Below, one piece after another: positions 22,262 through 34,192 of a stretch of DNA of 64,000 nt (position 1 is its first letter; each line of letters opens with the position of its first letter). The translations under genes were made by a program, and so were the position numbers. Source of the DNA: Aedes albopictus (lineage: Eukaryota; Arthropoda; Insecta; Diptera; Culicidae); NCBI RefSeq assembly GCF_035046485.1, contig NW_026917310.1:38708-102707 (forward strand), given 5' to 3'. The notes under the pieces were generated by a model. That model ran no database searches. It was given only the letters and a program-made list of their open reading frames with translations, and was not told where the DNA came from.

Positions 22262-23600
22262 CAAAGAAGACAAAGAAACAGAGAAGACAGAGAAGACAGA
22301 GAGGACAGAAAAGACAGAGAAGACAGAGAAGACAGAGAAGACAGAGAAGACAGAGAAGACAGAGCAGACAGAGAAGACAGAGAAGAAGAGAAGACAGAGA
22401 AGACAGAGAAGACAGAGAAGACAGAGAAGACAGAGAAGACAGAGAAGACAGAGAAGACAGAGAAGACAGAGAAGACAGAGAAGACAGAGAAGACAGAGAA
22501 GACAGAGAAGACAGAGAAGACAGAGAAGACAGAGAAGACAGAGAAGACAGAGAAGACAGAGAAGACAGAGAAGACAGAGAAGACAGAGAAGACAGAGAAG
22601 ACAGAGAATACAGAGAAGACAGAGAAGACAGAGAAGACAGAGAAGACAGAGAAGACAGAGAAGACAGAGAATACAGAGAAGACAGAGAAGACAGAAAAGA
22701 CAGAGAAGACAGAGAAGACAGAGAAGACAGAGAAGACAGAGAAGACAGAGAAGACAGAGAAGACAGAGAAGACAGAGAAGACAGAGAAGACAGAGAAGAC
22801 AGAGAAGACAGAGAAGACAGAGAAGACAGAGAAGACAGAGAAGACAGAGAAGACAGAGAAGACAGAGAAGACAGAGAAGACAGAGAAGACAGAGAAGACA
22901 GAGAAGACAGAGAAGACAGAGAAGACAGAGAAGACAGAGAAGACAGAGAAGACAGAGAAGACAGAGAAGACAGAGAAGACAGAGAAGACAGAGAAGACAG
23001 AGAAGACAGAGAAGACAGAGAAGACAGAGAAGACAGAGAAGACAGAGAAGACAGAGAAGACAGAGAAGACAGAGAAGACAGAGAAGACAGAGAAGACAGA
23101 GAAGACAGAGAAGACAGAGAAGACAGAGAAGACAGAGAAGACAGAGAAGATAGAGAATACAGAGAAAACAGAGAAGACAGAGAAGACAGAGAAGACAGAG
23201 AAGACAGAGAAGACAGAGAATACAGAGAAGACAGAGAAGACAGAGAAGACAGAAAAGACAGAGAAGACAGAGAAGACAGAGAAGACAGAGAAGACAGAGA
23301 AGACAGAGAAGACAGAGAAGACAGAGAAGACAGAGAAGACAGAGAAGACAGAGAAGACAGAGAAGACAGAGAAGACAGAGAAGACAGAGAAGACAGAGAA
23401 GACAGAGAAGACAGAGAAGACAGAGAAGACAGAGAAGACAGAGAAGACAGAGAAGACAGAGAAGATAGAGAAGACAGAGAAGACAGAGAAGACAGAGAAG
23501 ACAGAGAAGACAGAGCAGACAGAGCAGACAGAGCAGACAGAGCAGACAGAGCAGACAGAGTAGACAGAGCAGACAGAGCAGACAGAGCAGACAGAAAGGG
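22262..23600. repeat. 9-bp tandem array (GACAGAGAA)n, about 145 copies
   Basis: The unit is GACAGAGAA. Variant units with TACAGAGAA occur in pairs 63 bp apart (near 22612 and 22672; 23157 and 23220), each followed by a GACAGAAAA unit, indicating an internal segmental duplication. The last ten or so units are GACAGAGCA (23515-23590). A unit divisible by three keeps all six frames nearly open. The resulting 320-617 residue products (RED, RRQ, EKT, SSL, CLL repeats) are artefacts. Confidence 0.97.
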
Positions 23601-26350
23601 CGGAGAAAACAGATCAAAAAAACAGAAACACAGAGAAGCCGGAGAAGATAGAGAGATAGAGAAGACTCGGTTCTCCGTGGTGCTCCACAATCCTCCATGT
23701 TCAACCAAAATTGCTCCAAAACTCAACAGTCGCTCATTGGGTGTACAAAATTTAGTCCTGTATGTGAGCAACCGATACAAATGCACATCAGTATTATAGT
23801 TTCCACGAAGAGAAATAGGAAGAACTTTCCATTTATTGTGCTGTTTAGCAATCACCCTCAAAAGCTCCCAAATCCTGGAGTTGAACCGAGGGACAACTGC
23901 CGTGCATATTTGTGTTTCAGTATGCGGTGGTTGGAGTGTCAGCTGCACATACGTCCTCGGAGTATGGTGTAGACTGTAAAAGACGGATTGTCGAAATTGG
24001 ATTCCAAACAAAACTTTACCACTTTTGCATTTTGCATGTGAAACTGTGAAAGCTGAGCACGCTAAGGCTGAACTGCAACAACTGACTGGTGATGGTGATG
24101 ACACGGGCGCACGATGAAGGGACGAAACTGTTTTGAAGTATGTTATAAATTAATGATTGTAGTGGATTCTGAGCTTGTTTTACTGGAGCTAAGGTTTGGG
24201 GTTAACACTTGCAAACAGTTATCGATTTCTACAAAACTCTCGCCAAACTCAAAGGTTCGAAGAAAATTCTGCAGAACTGTTTAATGAAAGGAATCCAGAA
24301 CAGAATTTTGAATTCACATCTATTTAAACACTAAGAAACCACCCTGGAATGCGATTTGGCGTAATCTACTGACTGACTGTCCCCCATAACTAGTTCACTG
24401 TCTCCCGCTTACATAGTTTTCGCCGAGCGCGGTGACCATGGCGAAATGCCAGAGCAGCAACACCAACCACAGATCCCAGCCCGAGTCAACGACAGATGCA
24501 GCCAGCCGGACGACGGAGAGATGGGTGAATCGCCGTCGTCGTCGTTTTTTTTAATGCACCAGACATCCTTCCTCGGAAGCTTTTCCTTTCGCTGCGTGTG
24601 GTGGCACTGCCGTCCATGGCACCGTCAGCGTCGCTGACACCGTTACTGAGGTCGTTCCATGTCGGAATCGGAAGCTGAGTATCAGCTGCTGTCTCAAGAT
24701 TCTAGGAATACTAGCAGTATAAGCATAACTTCATTGATTTTATGCATATTAAAAGTCAGTAATAGTAGATTAATTGTGATAACTTTACATGGTTTTCCGG
24801 CGAAACTGACAAGACTGGCGTTCATTTGACGACAAAACAATGGGCAAGACCGGCGACTTCCAACCAAATCAAAGTACATGGTTGCGGGTGGAGAAAGAGG
24901 CAGACTAGATGGTTTACCACACAATCATATGATTAACTGGCAACACTGCTTAAGTAATGTTGAATACCAAGTGAATCTTTACAAAACTAAGATTGTTACA
25001 ATACATCACCACTTCTTTAGAAACCATGGACTAACCCTATCACCATGGCTGCTGCTGGTACCGCCATTCGGATTGTTACTTTACGCCCAGCTATGGCAGA
25101 TCCGACACATTCCACCATTCGCACTTGGATGGGGTCGTAAATTCCGGCCCCGGTGGTGCCATGCTGGCGCGCTCCAAGAGTGTTTCTTTACGCTTTCGGG
25201 CTGCCCCGCTGCTGCTGGTTGTAGTTTATATCTGCTTTTTTGTCCATCCACTTCTTGGATCGGGGTTCTAAACCGCCTCGCTCGAAGAAACTGTCCCGAA
25301 GAAACAACTCTTCTTTTGCTCGGTAGCGCGGTGGTAGCCGCTCGCTCTAAACCGGATCCTAAATATCGTCTCCATCTGTAACTACTGCGCTGCTGCACTG
25401 ACTGCAATAACAATTAAAACTCCCATCAAACAATAAACCGACGCATGATGGCCTCATTTCCGGTTCTCACCAAGTTTACAACCAGCAACCAGCTACTGTG
25501 TGGGTGTGGGCTTTCATCGTCCATCCGCGTCGGCGGCGGTGCGGTGCTGGAGTGAAGAAATTGTTGGTGAAACTATTACAACATACACATTGTTTGCTTG
25601 CAACAATCTCCGCCCGGTCTTGTACGCTTCAGTTGCACTGTCGTGGGTGGGATTGGTAGAGTGCGTTCTTAAGCACTAAATTGTTAATCCATGCTCCACA
25701 GTCAACTTTCACCACGTAAACCTTCCACAGTTACTCATGCAGATTTAGCCGTTTGTATGGTCTGTCATGGGCGAGCGATTGCATCATCACTTTCTCTCAC
25801 TTCCGATCATTGACTGGCATCACCAGCATAGTCCCAAACGGTCATCGCGTTCATTCCTTGTAAGAATGTGTCATATCTGGCAACACTGGGCCTGTAACTC
25901 AAAATGAATTATAAAACAGCGGTACATTTCACTCCGTCTCCCTTCACATACACGAAAGCTGACTGTTAACCAAGGAAAGTTCCGAAGAACACACAAAGTG
26001 TCGGTTGCAAAAGACCGAGCGGCTCTCCAGCCGCTGCGCTGAGGCTGACTGACTTTGCTGAGAGTGAGGAAAGCGAGTTAGAATGCAGCAGTTGGAAATT
26101 TAATTAAAACTTTTTGCTTGGCCACAGTCGCCGCTGCTGCCGACAGAGATGCACATGTAAATCGGAGCCCTTTGCAGCCCTGTTGTTGGTGCGTGTGCAG
26201 TGCTTATTGTTTGCTCTATGGGGTTGGTGGTGGCAATTTTTTGTTACGTTTGCTAGCCACAGTCAAAAGTCAAAATATGAGACGATTATGATGGGTTTTT
26301 CTGCACGGATTTGGTTGTAATGTTCATTCTGAGTCAGGGAACAGATTATG
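23601..26350. other. Unique-looking region with GC-richer patches
   Basis: About 2.7 kb with no dispersed-repeat signature recognised. Patches at 24420-24660, 25020-25400 and 25440-26250 are GC-richer. TGGCAACACTG occurs near 24939 and 25879. TATAAAAC at 25910-25917 is TATA-like, but no properly spaced initiator or downstream gene was found. Candidate frames (24878-25381 plus, 25081-25413 minus) overlap and lack domains. Confidence 0.4.
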
Positions 26351-27070
26351 GGGTTTTCTACAATGCGTTATTTCTATCGGTGCAATGGAATACGCTCTAC
26401 AGTTTTATAAGAAAGTGTAGGTTCCAAAAGGAGTTACGCCATTTCGAAATGTTGGTGCCGATATGATCATCTACTGTTGTTGTTTCACATATAATTATCC
26501 AGTTTTACCAAGCCAAATTGTTTTAGTCTAAGAAACTAGAATAGGTTCTTAAAACTATCATCAAACCAAAATACATTCATGACAGTTCTTAATGTCTCTT
26601 TAAAGCTAGTTTATTATCAAAGTGTTACTAAGGTTGTGTGTTTAGTTTTTGAATAACAAAAATATTATTATACTCAATTTCTGGCAGGCTTTATGTAAAA
26701 TATATTAAGCAAAATTAAAAATTAAAATTAAATGAGTAACCAAAACCATATTCTGTGTATCATCAACGGAAATGCTGCTCTTTATAAGTACACAGGAACC
26801 TATTTTCTTATACTCCTGGCTGGGAGTCCATTAATTAATAATGTGCATACATTAAGTTGAGCTTAAATGACGAAGTCTTGCCCCAGGATGCCAGGTAAAT
26901 TTTTAAATATCTTCACAATGCACGCCAAAATGTCTTCACACACCATATTGTGGGTTTGGTATAAAGTTTATGTTAAAAATCCAAATTTATGCTATGTTCT
27001 CACTGCGCTCTATGTCAAGTAATATATCGTGATGATCCAATATCAAGAAAGGCGTTCACACTACACCGAC
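26351..27070. other. AT-rich spacer with a diverged foldback relative
   Basis: 26520-26640 (AGTCTAAGAAACTAGAATAG, then GGTTCTTAAAACTATCATCA) resembles a decayed copy of the 38272-38390 foldback. The rest is unremarkable. Confidence 0.35.
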
Positions 27071-27076
27071 TTGAAT

Positions 27077-27096
27077 GTTTATGTATGTATGTATGC
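27077..27096. repeat. (TATG)n microsatellite
   Basis: A run of TATG tetranucleotides, about five copies. Confidence 0.9.
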
Positions 27097-27269
27097 CGAA
27101 CTTAAAAAACAATGTTTCGCGTAATCTTACAGAAAATGTTAATTTTTATCGATATGTATTTTTTTTTATCAAATTCCTCAATAAACTGTGAACAGATTTC
27201 GGAGATATTCTGAATTGTAGATACAATACTCAAGTGAATGTTGAAGGTAATCTCGAAGACACTCTGACG

Positions 27270-29215
27270 ACTTAGGAGAATTTTTGGTGAACATTCCGTA
27301 TTAGGAATTTCCAGGAATGTAACAGGAATCCCTCCTTGGCTTCCCCACGAAAACCACGGGAGTTCCTTTAGAAGCTTCCGATTAATTCCTGCAGCATTTG
27401 TGGTACGACTCCTCCAGAATTGCTCTGGGAATTTCTCCATGACTTTACTGGGAATAGCTACACAAATTATCCAAAAATTCCCTCCAGAACTTCTATGAAA
27501 TTTACTTCAGGAGTTCCCCAAGAAGTCCTCCAGCAATATTGCATGGTTTTCTCAGGATTTCCCTGGAATTTTACCCGGTATTTCAAAAAATTCCTAAAGA
27601 AGCTCTTCAAATTTATTTCCAAGAGCTCTCCAAAACATTCCGGATTTTTTTTTTCAGAAGTGAGTCGGGAACTCCTTAAGGATGGCTCCTAAAGTAGTAC
27701 CTCAGCAATTCCTCTAGGAGTCCTTGGGAATTCCTCCAGGAGTATCTCGGAAACTCCTTCAGGAAATCTTCAGGAATTCCTACAAGAAATCCTAGGGAAT
27801 TCCTTTAGGGAGGGATTCCTAGAGGCATTCCTGAGTGATTAACTTGGTGATCGTCCAAGAGATTTTCGGGAATCCCTCCAAAGATATCCAAGCAATTTCT
27901 ACAGTAGTACCGAGAGTTTATCAACTCCCAGGGAATTCTTTTAGGAGTTTCATACAAATTTCTCCACCAGTCCCCAAGATTTTTTCCCAGGAATTCCTCG
28001 GAAATCCCTCCAAGGCTTCGCCACGAATACCACGGGAAGTCCTATAGAAGTTTCAAAAAATTCTTGCAGCATTTGTGGTAGAATCCCTCCAGTATTTCCC
28101 TGGGAATTAATCAATGGTTTTCCGAAAAAATAAACAACATAAATTTTACGAATATTCAATCCAGAATGGCCACCAAACTTACTTAAGAAGATTATCAAGA
28201 AGTTCTCCAGTAATAATGCATGGTTCTCTCCAGGATTTCCCTAATTTTTTCCAGGTTTTGACCCGAAAACTCCTGAAGAAGTGCTTAGGATTTATTCCTA
28301 CGAGTTCAACATAAAAATTTGAAAATTCCTGCAGGAGTTCCTCGGGTAGTTCTCTGGGATTTCCTTGGAAATTCCTTCAGAATATCGTAGGGCATTCCTC
28401 CAGAAGGTCCTCGTAAAGTGGGCTTCGTGGCCGTGTGGTTAGCGGCGTCAGTCGTCTAGGCATTACATAAGCCTTGGAGTGCGGGTTCGATTCCCGCTCC
28501 AATCGGGGAAAACTTTTCGTCAAATGGAAAATTCGCAATTGAGCCACTGCAGTGCACTGGGTGTTATGTGTGCTGTCCGTTGTCTAGTGTATGTAAAGTC
28601 ATCCTGGATTTCTTCGGGAATTCTTCCAGGAAGTCTTCGGGCATTCCTTTAGAAGTTCCTCGGGTATTCCTTCAAGAGATCATCGGAAATTCCTCCAGAA
28701 GTTCCTTGGGAAACCCTCCTGAAGATCGTCGGGAAAATTTCTCAAGGAGTTTCTCATGATTTCCACCAGAAGTCCTTCGGGTACTCCACCAGGAATTCTA
28801 CGGGAATTTCTCCATAAGTTTCCCGAGAATTCTCCCAGGAGTTTCTCAGACATTCCTCGGCGTGAGCCTCGGCGATTCCTCCATGAGTTCTTCGGCAACT
28901 CATTCATGAGATCTTTGGGAACCCTTGCAGAAGATCTAAAAAAAAATGCTTGGTGATCCTCCAGGAAACCCACGAGAATTCCTCCAGGAGATCCTCGGCA
29001 ATTTCTTCGGGAGTTCTTCAAAATTTCTCCAGCAGATTCTCGAGAGTTCCTCCAGGAGTTTATCGGGAATTCCTCTAGGAATTTCGTTAAGAGTTTCTCG
29101 GGAATACCTACAGGAGTTCTCGAGAATACCGCCAGCAGTTCCTCGGCGATTCTCCAGGAGTTGAGTATTTCTCGGAAACCCATCCAAGAGAATTCCTTCG
29201 GAGTTCCTGAGGTTT
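27270..29215. repeat. AATTCCTCCAGGAGTTCCTCGG minisatellite, forward arm
   Basis: Degenerate units such as GGAATTCCTCCAGGAGTTCC on a roughly 12/24-bp rhythm, interrupted by a SINE at 28.4 kb. Orientation reverses at about 29220. Frames on both strands are shadows. Confidence 0.85.
28420..28595 (+). mobile_element. tRNA-derived SINE, third family
   Basis: Contains an A box GTGGTTAGCGGCG and B box GGGTTCGATTCCCGC at tRNA-like spacing (28435-28500). A non-tRNA body follows (AAACTTTTCGTCAAATGG...GTGTTATGTGTGCTGTCCGT). GTAAAGT flanks both sides (28414-28420, 28596-28602), a possible short target-site duplication. The acceptor stem does not close, so it is not a tRNA gene. Confidence 0.8.
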
Positions 29216-29229
29216 TTTTTTTGCAATCT

Positions 29230-29760
29230 ATCAAGAATGTATCTAGATTCCCCGGATAACTACTGCAGGAGTTTCCCGTGATTTCCTGAGAATTTCCTGG
29301 ATAATAATTCTTGATAATCTCCTGAAAGTATTCCCGAGCAAATTCTAGAGGGCTTCTCGAGAGACTCGTGGAGGTACTCCCAGGGATCTCCTAGAGAAAT
29401 TTCCCAGGAACTTCTTTGGGAATTCTTGAGAAACTCCTGGAGGTATACCCGAGGATCTCCAGATGAAATTCCCGAGGAATTTCCGTAGAGAAGAAATTCT
29501 GAAGGAACTCCCAAAAGAATTCTCGAGGAACTCCTGAAAAAAAAAACCGAGGGGCTCCTGAAGACACTCTTGGAAAACTTGTGGAGGAATTCCCGAAGAA
29601 CACCTGGAAGAATTCCTGAGAAACTCTTGAAGAAATTTCTGGAGGAATTCTTGATGAAATCTTAAAGGAGTTCCGGTGGAATTATCGAAGGGATTCCGGA
29701 AAAATTACAGGAGGAATCTTAACAAATCTTCGAACAAATTTGCGTGAAATTCAGAACGTA
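29230..29760. repeat. AATTCCT minisatellite, inverted arm
   Basis: Units such as GAGGAATTCCCGAAGAACTC are the reverse complement of the arm ending at 29215, making a foldback with its centre near 29220. Confidence 0.8.
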
Positions 29761-30160
29761 GCTTTGTTTTAAATTCAAACGAAGCTCTGGTGAGAATATC
29801 CAACATCGGTAATACTTTTAGAAAGAGCCTCTGTTTTTAGAGATTTTTGAAAAACTAGAGGAGAATTTTCAGATAAATTCCTATATGAAACTCATAAAAT
29901 TAAAAAAATAAAGAATCTTTGATGACGTGAATGAAATGAAAAATTATATTTACAAGTATTTGATTGCTCTGGAAGTTAACATGAAGAATTTATGAAATAA
30001 CCAACACATTCCTGAAATTTTGTTTTCTATAAATAATTGCTTATCAAAAATAAACTCAATACTTCAGCAAAACTCATAAAATTCCCTAGACATGGGGAAA
30101 TAAATGTCTTCACAGAAGTTCAAATGTCTTCAATTTGAAGATATGTCTTCACATCTGGCA
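29761..30160. other. AT-rich spacer
   Basis: Little structure. AAATGTCTTCACAGAAG and AATTTGAAGATATGTCTTCA near 30104-30155 form a local inverted pair. No gene. Confidence 0.4.
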
Positions 30161-30164
30161 TCCC

Positions 30165-30770
30165 TGTGCCCCAGGCCATTCAGACAGGAGGGTTTGCAGA
30201 AAGTTCCCAGAGAGTCCAAAAAAGGGAGTTCCAAGGGACTTCAGGGGCGTTTTAAGGGGGTTGTTTCAGGCTACTTCAGAAGCCTTTTAAAGGCGTTTGG
30301 ACAGGTTTCGTTAGCGCTTCACTTAAATTACGGGGTAATGACGGTAAGTATAGCTTCGGTGGCTTGAGACCGTTTAAAGGAGAGCAAAGGATGCTTCAGG
30401 GGGTATCAAGGGCACTTCAGTGGCATGTCAAGTGGGTCACGGTTTCAATGGGTACCAGGAGGTTTCAGGGGCGCCTCAAGGGACTTAGGGAAATTTCATG
30501 GGGCCTCAGGACACTACGAAAGGTCTCAAGGGATGTTCCAAAGGGACTCAGGGGTGATTCAGGGGGTCTTGGGGGGCTTTAGGTAGTTTCAGTGGCTATT
30601 AGGTGATCTCGGAGGCGCTTCCAGGGGGTTCTAGGGAGTTTCAGGAGATACCATGCGGTCTTAGGTTCGTTTCAGGGCATCTCAGGGTTATCTCAGGGAG
30701 TTGCAAGAATGTTGCAGAAAGTCTCATGGGAGTTCCAAGGCGCCTTTGAGACACTTTAGAGGGTTATAGG
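30165..30770 (+). repeat. Element F2: G-rich CAGGGG minisatellite arm
   Basis: Degenerate GGGGTTTCAGGGGCGTTTAA-like units with G-rich plus strand. The polarity flips at about 30770. Confidence 0.8.
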
Positions 30771-30990
30771 ATTTCCCCTGAAACATCCCTGAGCCTCACT
30801 AAAGTGCTCCTTGACACTCCTGGAGCCTCATGGAACCACTGAGACCCTTTGAAGTATTCCTGATGCCCCTTAGAATCTCCCTAGAATCTCCCTAATACCC
30901 CCCGAAATCTTGTAGCATCCCTGAGACCTACTGGATTTCCCTGGAACCCCTTGAAAACCTCTGATATGGCCCGGAGACCACCTTAAGGAC
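30684..30990. repeat. 307-bp tandem duplication, copy A
   Basis: Repeated at 30995-31301 with offset 311 and about a dozen mismatches by eye. It spans the arm-to-arm switch, so the duplication copied the flip point. Confidence 0.95.
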
Positions 30991-31440
30991 CTTAAGGGTT
31001 GTCTCAGGGAGTTGCAAGAATGTTGCAAAAAGTCTCATGGGAGTTCCAAGGCGCCTTTAATACACTTTAGAGTGTTATAGGATTTCCCCTGAAACACCCC
31101 TGAGCCCCACTAAAGTGCTCCTTGACACTCCTGGAGCCTCATGGAACCACTGAGACCCTTTGAAGTATTCCTGATGCCCCTTAGAATCTCCCTAGAATTT
31201 CCCTAATACCCCCTGAAATCTTGTAGCACCCCTGAGACCTACTGGATTTCCCTGGAACTCCTTGAAAGCCTCTGATATGGCCCGGAGACCACCTTAAGGA
31301 CAAACGTCTTGATATCCCGCTTCAACAGTACGTTAGAACTTCAGGCGCACAAAATTCAAGAAGCAAGCTTCAAACAACAGTATTCTTTTATTGCTCACTT
31401 GTAATAACCCCTTGAAACGCCCCTGAGATCTCCTGATATC
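30771..31440 (-). repeat. Element F2: C-rich inverted arm
   Basis: CCTGAGACC, CCCCTGAAACACCCCTGAG and TTGAAACGCCCCTGAGATC are the opposite orientation of 30165-30770. It includes the tandem duplication. Confidence 0.75.
30995..31301. repeat. 307-bp tandem duplication, copy B
   Basis: Copy of 30684-30990, ending in CCGGAGACCACCTTAAGGAC like copy A. Confidence 0.95.
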
Positions 31441-31600
31441 AGGGGGTATGCCTCTGTAACCACCCTCTGCTCTCTCCTGTCTCTTTTGTATGCAGGGTAT
31501 GAAAAAGGTGCATAAATTAAAAGTGCATGAAAATAACCTGCATAAGAAGAGGTTATAGTGTATAACTGTCCCATGTTGTTATAGATACAAGCCTTATTTT
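31441..31600 (-). repeat. Inverted leader motif of the F1/F3 elements
   Basis: The reverse complement reads TATGCACTTTTAATTTATGC-type sequence, then ACCTTTTTCATACCCTGCAT, the same leader found at 2985-3160 and 60205-60370. Element F2 therefore lies opposite to F1 and F3. Confidence 0.75.
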
Positions 31601-31764
31601 TCTTAGTCTCGAGCCTTTTTGAAGTTAATGAGGAAACTATCTTGTTTTATAGCCGATTAAGATTTTTTTGGGTATTCCTTCGGAAGCTTCTTTGACAACG
31701 CATTAGACGAAAAAAACTTAAATGTCGAAGCAACAGTGTAAGAGTTAAATTTATAAAATATGCC

Positions 31765-31850
31765 ACTTCTTTAGGTGGGATTCGAACCCACGATTCCGTA
31801 TTGCTAGACTCGCACTTTAACCAACTAAACCACACAAGGAATAGTCGGAA
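31765..31850 (-). mobile_element. tRNA-like SINE head or tRNA pseudogene
   Basis: On the minus strand, GTTTAGTTGGTTAAAGTGCG (A-box region) and GTGGGTTCGAATCCCACC (T arm with perfect stem) are correctly spaced. The ends do not pair as an acceptor stem and the anticodon stem is poor. It is therefore a tRNA-derived retroposon or pseudogene. Confidence 0.7.
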
Positions 31851-32039
31851 AATTGTTTCTCCTAAATGCTTTATCACGCGTTTTTGTTTATCGCGATTAA
31901 TTTCTGCACATAAAAAACAGACGGTTCGCTCAAAGTGACGCGACTTTAGAATGAAATTTTCGCAGAGTACGAATAGCGTGAAAAAACCTTTGTTTTGTTG
32001 CGCGATTTACACAGTTCGGATTTTGTGTGGATGCATCTA
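31851..32039. other. Short unique spacer
   Basis: Nothing recognisable beyond short frames. Confidence 0.35.
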
Positions 32040-33571
32040 TTGCGTAACAACAGAATTTAGTGTATATACTTATGCAGGAATCCTGGAAGAAATTACTGTA
32101 GATATTTCTTTGGGAATTTCCAGTCGAATCTCTGGCGAAATACCTGGTGAGGTTAATGGATGAGTCCATGATGAAGTATCTGTTTTCAGTATCTGTATGG
32201 AGAAACCACTAGATGCTTTTCAAAAAAAAAAACTTTTGGAAAAAGTAAAAATTGGGAAGGAATCCCTGAAACATTTTCGAAACGAACCCGTAGGACACAG
32301 TTTTTAAGAAACCATTAAAAAATTCTTGGATGAATTTGTGTTGAGCAAATTCCTGGAGAAATTTTCAAAAATAATTCGAGACGAATTCCTCATGTAACTC
32401 TGGAGAAATTTCTGAAAGAATAGCTGGAAGATATATAGAAGGAATTCTTTCAGGAACTTCTGAACGAATCCGTGGAAAATTTTCAGACAAAATCAATCCA
32501 TGGCAGAATTTTTGAGGATGTCCATGGAATGTTTTCTAGAGGAATGCTTGAGAAATTTATCGAGTAACTTCTTAGCGTGATTTTAGTAGGGACTCAGAAG
32601 ACATTTCTGAAAAAAAAAATGACGGAGGATCATGCAAGGAATTTATAGAGGATCCTTGGAGAAGAATGTGTAAGCAAACCCCACAGGATTTTCAACAGGT
32701 ATTTATGCATCAATTTCGGAAGCAATCCATAAAATATGTTCTTGAAGTTCTTGGTGAAATTTTCAGAAAAATCTCTAGAGGATTTTTTTGAGAAGATCTT
32801 ATTTGCGTAGAAAAGCTTCTAAAAGATCCCCCTATCGCTTGGCCTGAAGAATACTTTTCAGGAATCTCCGGAAGTACTGCTGAAGAAAACAAGGGAACTT
32901 ACAAAATTCAGAAGAATTTCTGAGGGAATACCAAGAGGATATTTTCACGAATCCCTAGATAAATTTCTTGAAAGACAACTAGAAGATTTTCGGTGACAAC
33001 ATTTCTGAAAGAATTCGTGCAACATTTTTCAAATCAACCAGTGGAGGGTTTTCTGTAGAAATCTTTGACGAATGTTTTTAAGAAATATCTGAAGGAATGT
33101 GTGAAGAAACATCTAAAGAAATACTTGAAAAAATGTCCAATGAAATTCTTGGAGAAATTTCGACACAAATTTTTAAACGAGTTTCTGAATCAACGTTTAG
33201 ATTTTCTTTAAGATGTTTTCTAGATCTGAAAAAAAAAAACTTGAAAGTCTGTTGAGAAATGAATCCCTAAATTTTGTTTATAGGACTCCCTGGAGATAAT
33301 TTTCAAAGAACTCATGGATGATTTTTCAGTATAATACTTGCAGAAATTTCAAGAGAAATCTTTAGACTACTTTCTGAAGAAATCCTTGAAAAACTTCCAA
33401 AAAGTCTCTCCATCAGAATTTCTGAAAAAATAATCTTGTTAAGGAGTGGCTAGAGAAATTTCCGAGAGAATTCCACAAGGGTTTTTTAATAATTCATGAA
33501 TAATTTTCTATAATATTTTCTAAAGATTTTTTTTAGTATTTTTTAAAAACTTCGGTGGAATTCCTGGAGAA

Positions 33572-33751
33572 ATGTTGTTTGTTGTATTAACGAGATTTTT
33601 AGCCCTAGGCTAGCTCATCTCGGGACCCACGCTTTACTTCCCTTCCGAAGGAAGAACCCACATTTTTGTGAGTTTGTCGGGAGTGAGATTCGATCTCAGG
33701 TCCTCAGCGTGATAGTCAAGTGTTCTAACCATCACATCAGGTCCGCTCCAT
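33572..33751 (-). mobile_element. tRNA-derived SINE (same family as 16579-16733)
   Basis: On the minus strand: GGAGCGGACCTGATGTGATG, then GGTTAGAACACTTG (A-box part), GAGATCGAATCTC (B box), CCCGACAAACTCACAAAAAT, and tail AAAAATCTCGTTAATACAAC. It retains about 25 bp (AGCTAGCCTAGGGCT region) missing from the 16.6-kb copy. No certain target-site duplication. Confidence 0.85.
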
Positions 33752-34172
33752 TTCTGAAACAGTTTTTCAAGAAACTGCAGAAAAAAAAAACTGCCCGCCA
33801 AACTCAAAGGAAACACCGAACGAATTGAAAAATACATTAGAGGCTCAAGGAGAATTTCTCACAAAAGCATTAGAGAAATTCCTAAAGAAATTGCTGAATT
33901 AATTCCTCTGATAATTTACACAGAATTACTATTAAATGGCAAAATCATTTCCAGATTCATTGATCAGCACTTCTCAGGAGACATTTTCTAAGGAATAAAT
34001 TCACAAATAGAAAAATCGAACATGTTATCGATGAAATTACGAAACAATTCAAAAGAAAAGTACCAATTCAATACACAAGAGAGTTGTCAAAAAGGTTTCA
34101 ACAGGAGGTGCTGAAAAAATACCCGTGGAAATTTCTTACGAAATTATTAATCCTCCAAGGATGTTAAGCTAG

Positions 34173-34192
34173 GCGCACTACGATAGCGTAGT
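34173..34192. other. Perfect 8-bp hairpin, GCACTACG-ATAG-CGTAGTGC
   Basis: An isolated GC-richer hairpin inside AT-rich minisatellite. Probably a fragment of an inserted element; neither terminator nor ncRNA function can be claimed. Confidence 0.5.

Noticed and set aside
22191..24104. Open frames of 320-617 residues on both strands (RED, RRQ, SSL, CLL repeats)
   Set aside because: All derive from a 9-bp tandem unit that keeps six frames open; no domains, and both strands are equally open.
28430..28505. Functional tRNA gene
   Set aside because: A and B boxes are present but no acceptor stem closes and a SINE body follows; the same applies to 31765-31850, 61955-62032 and 17509-17580.
34173..34192. 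Intrinsic terminator or small RNA hairpin
   Set aside because: A lone 8-bp hairpin in a eukaryotic repeat with no transcription context.
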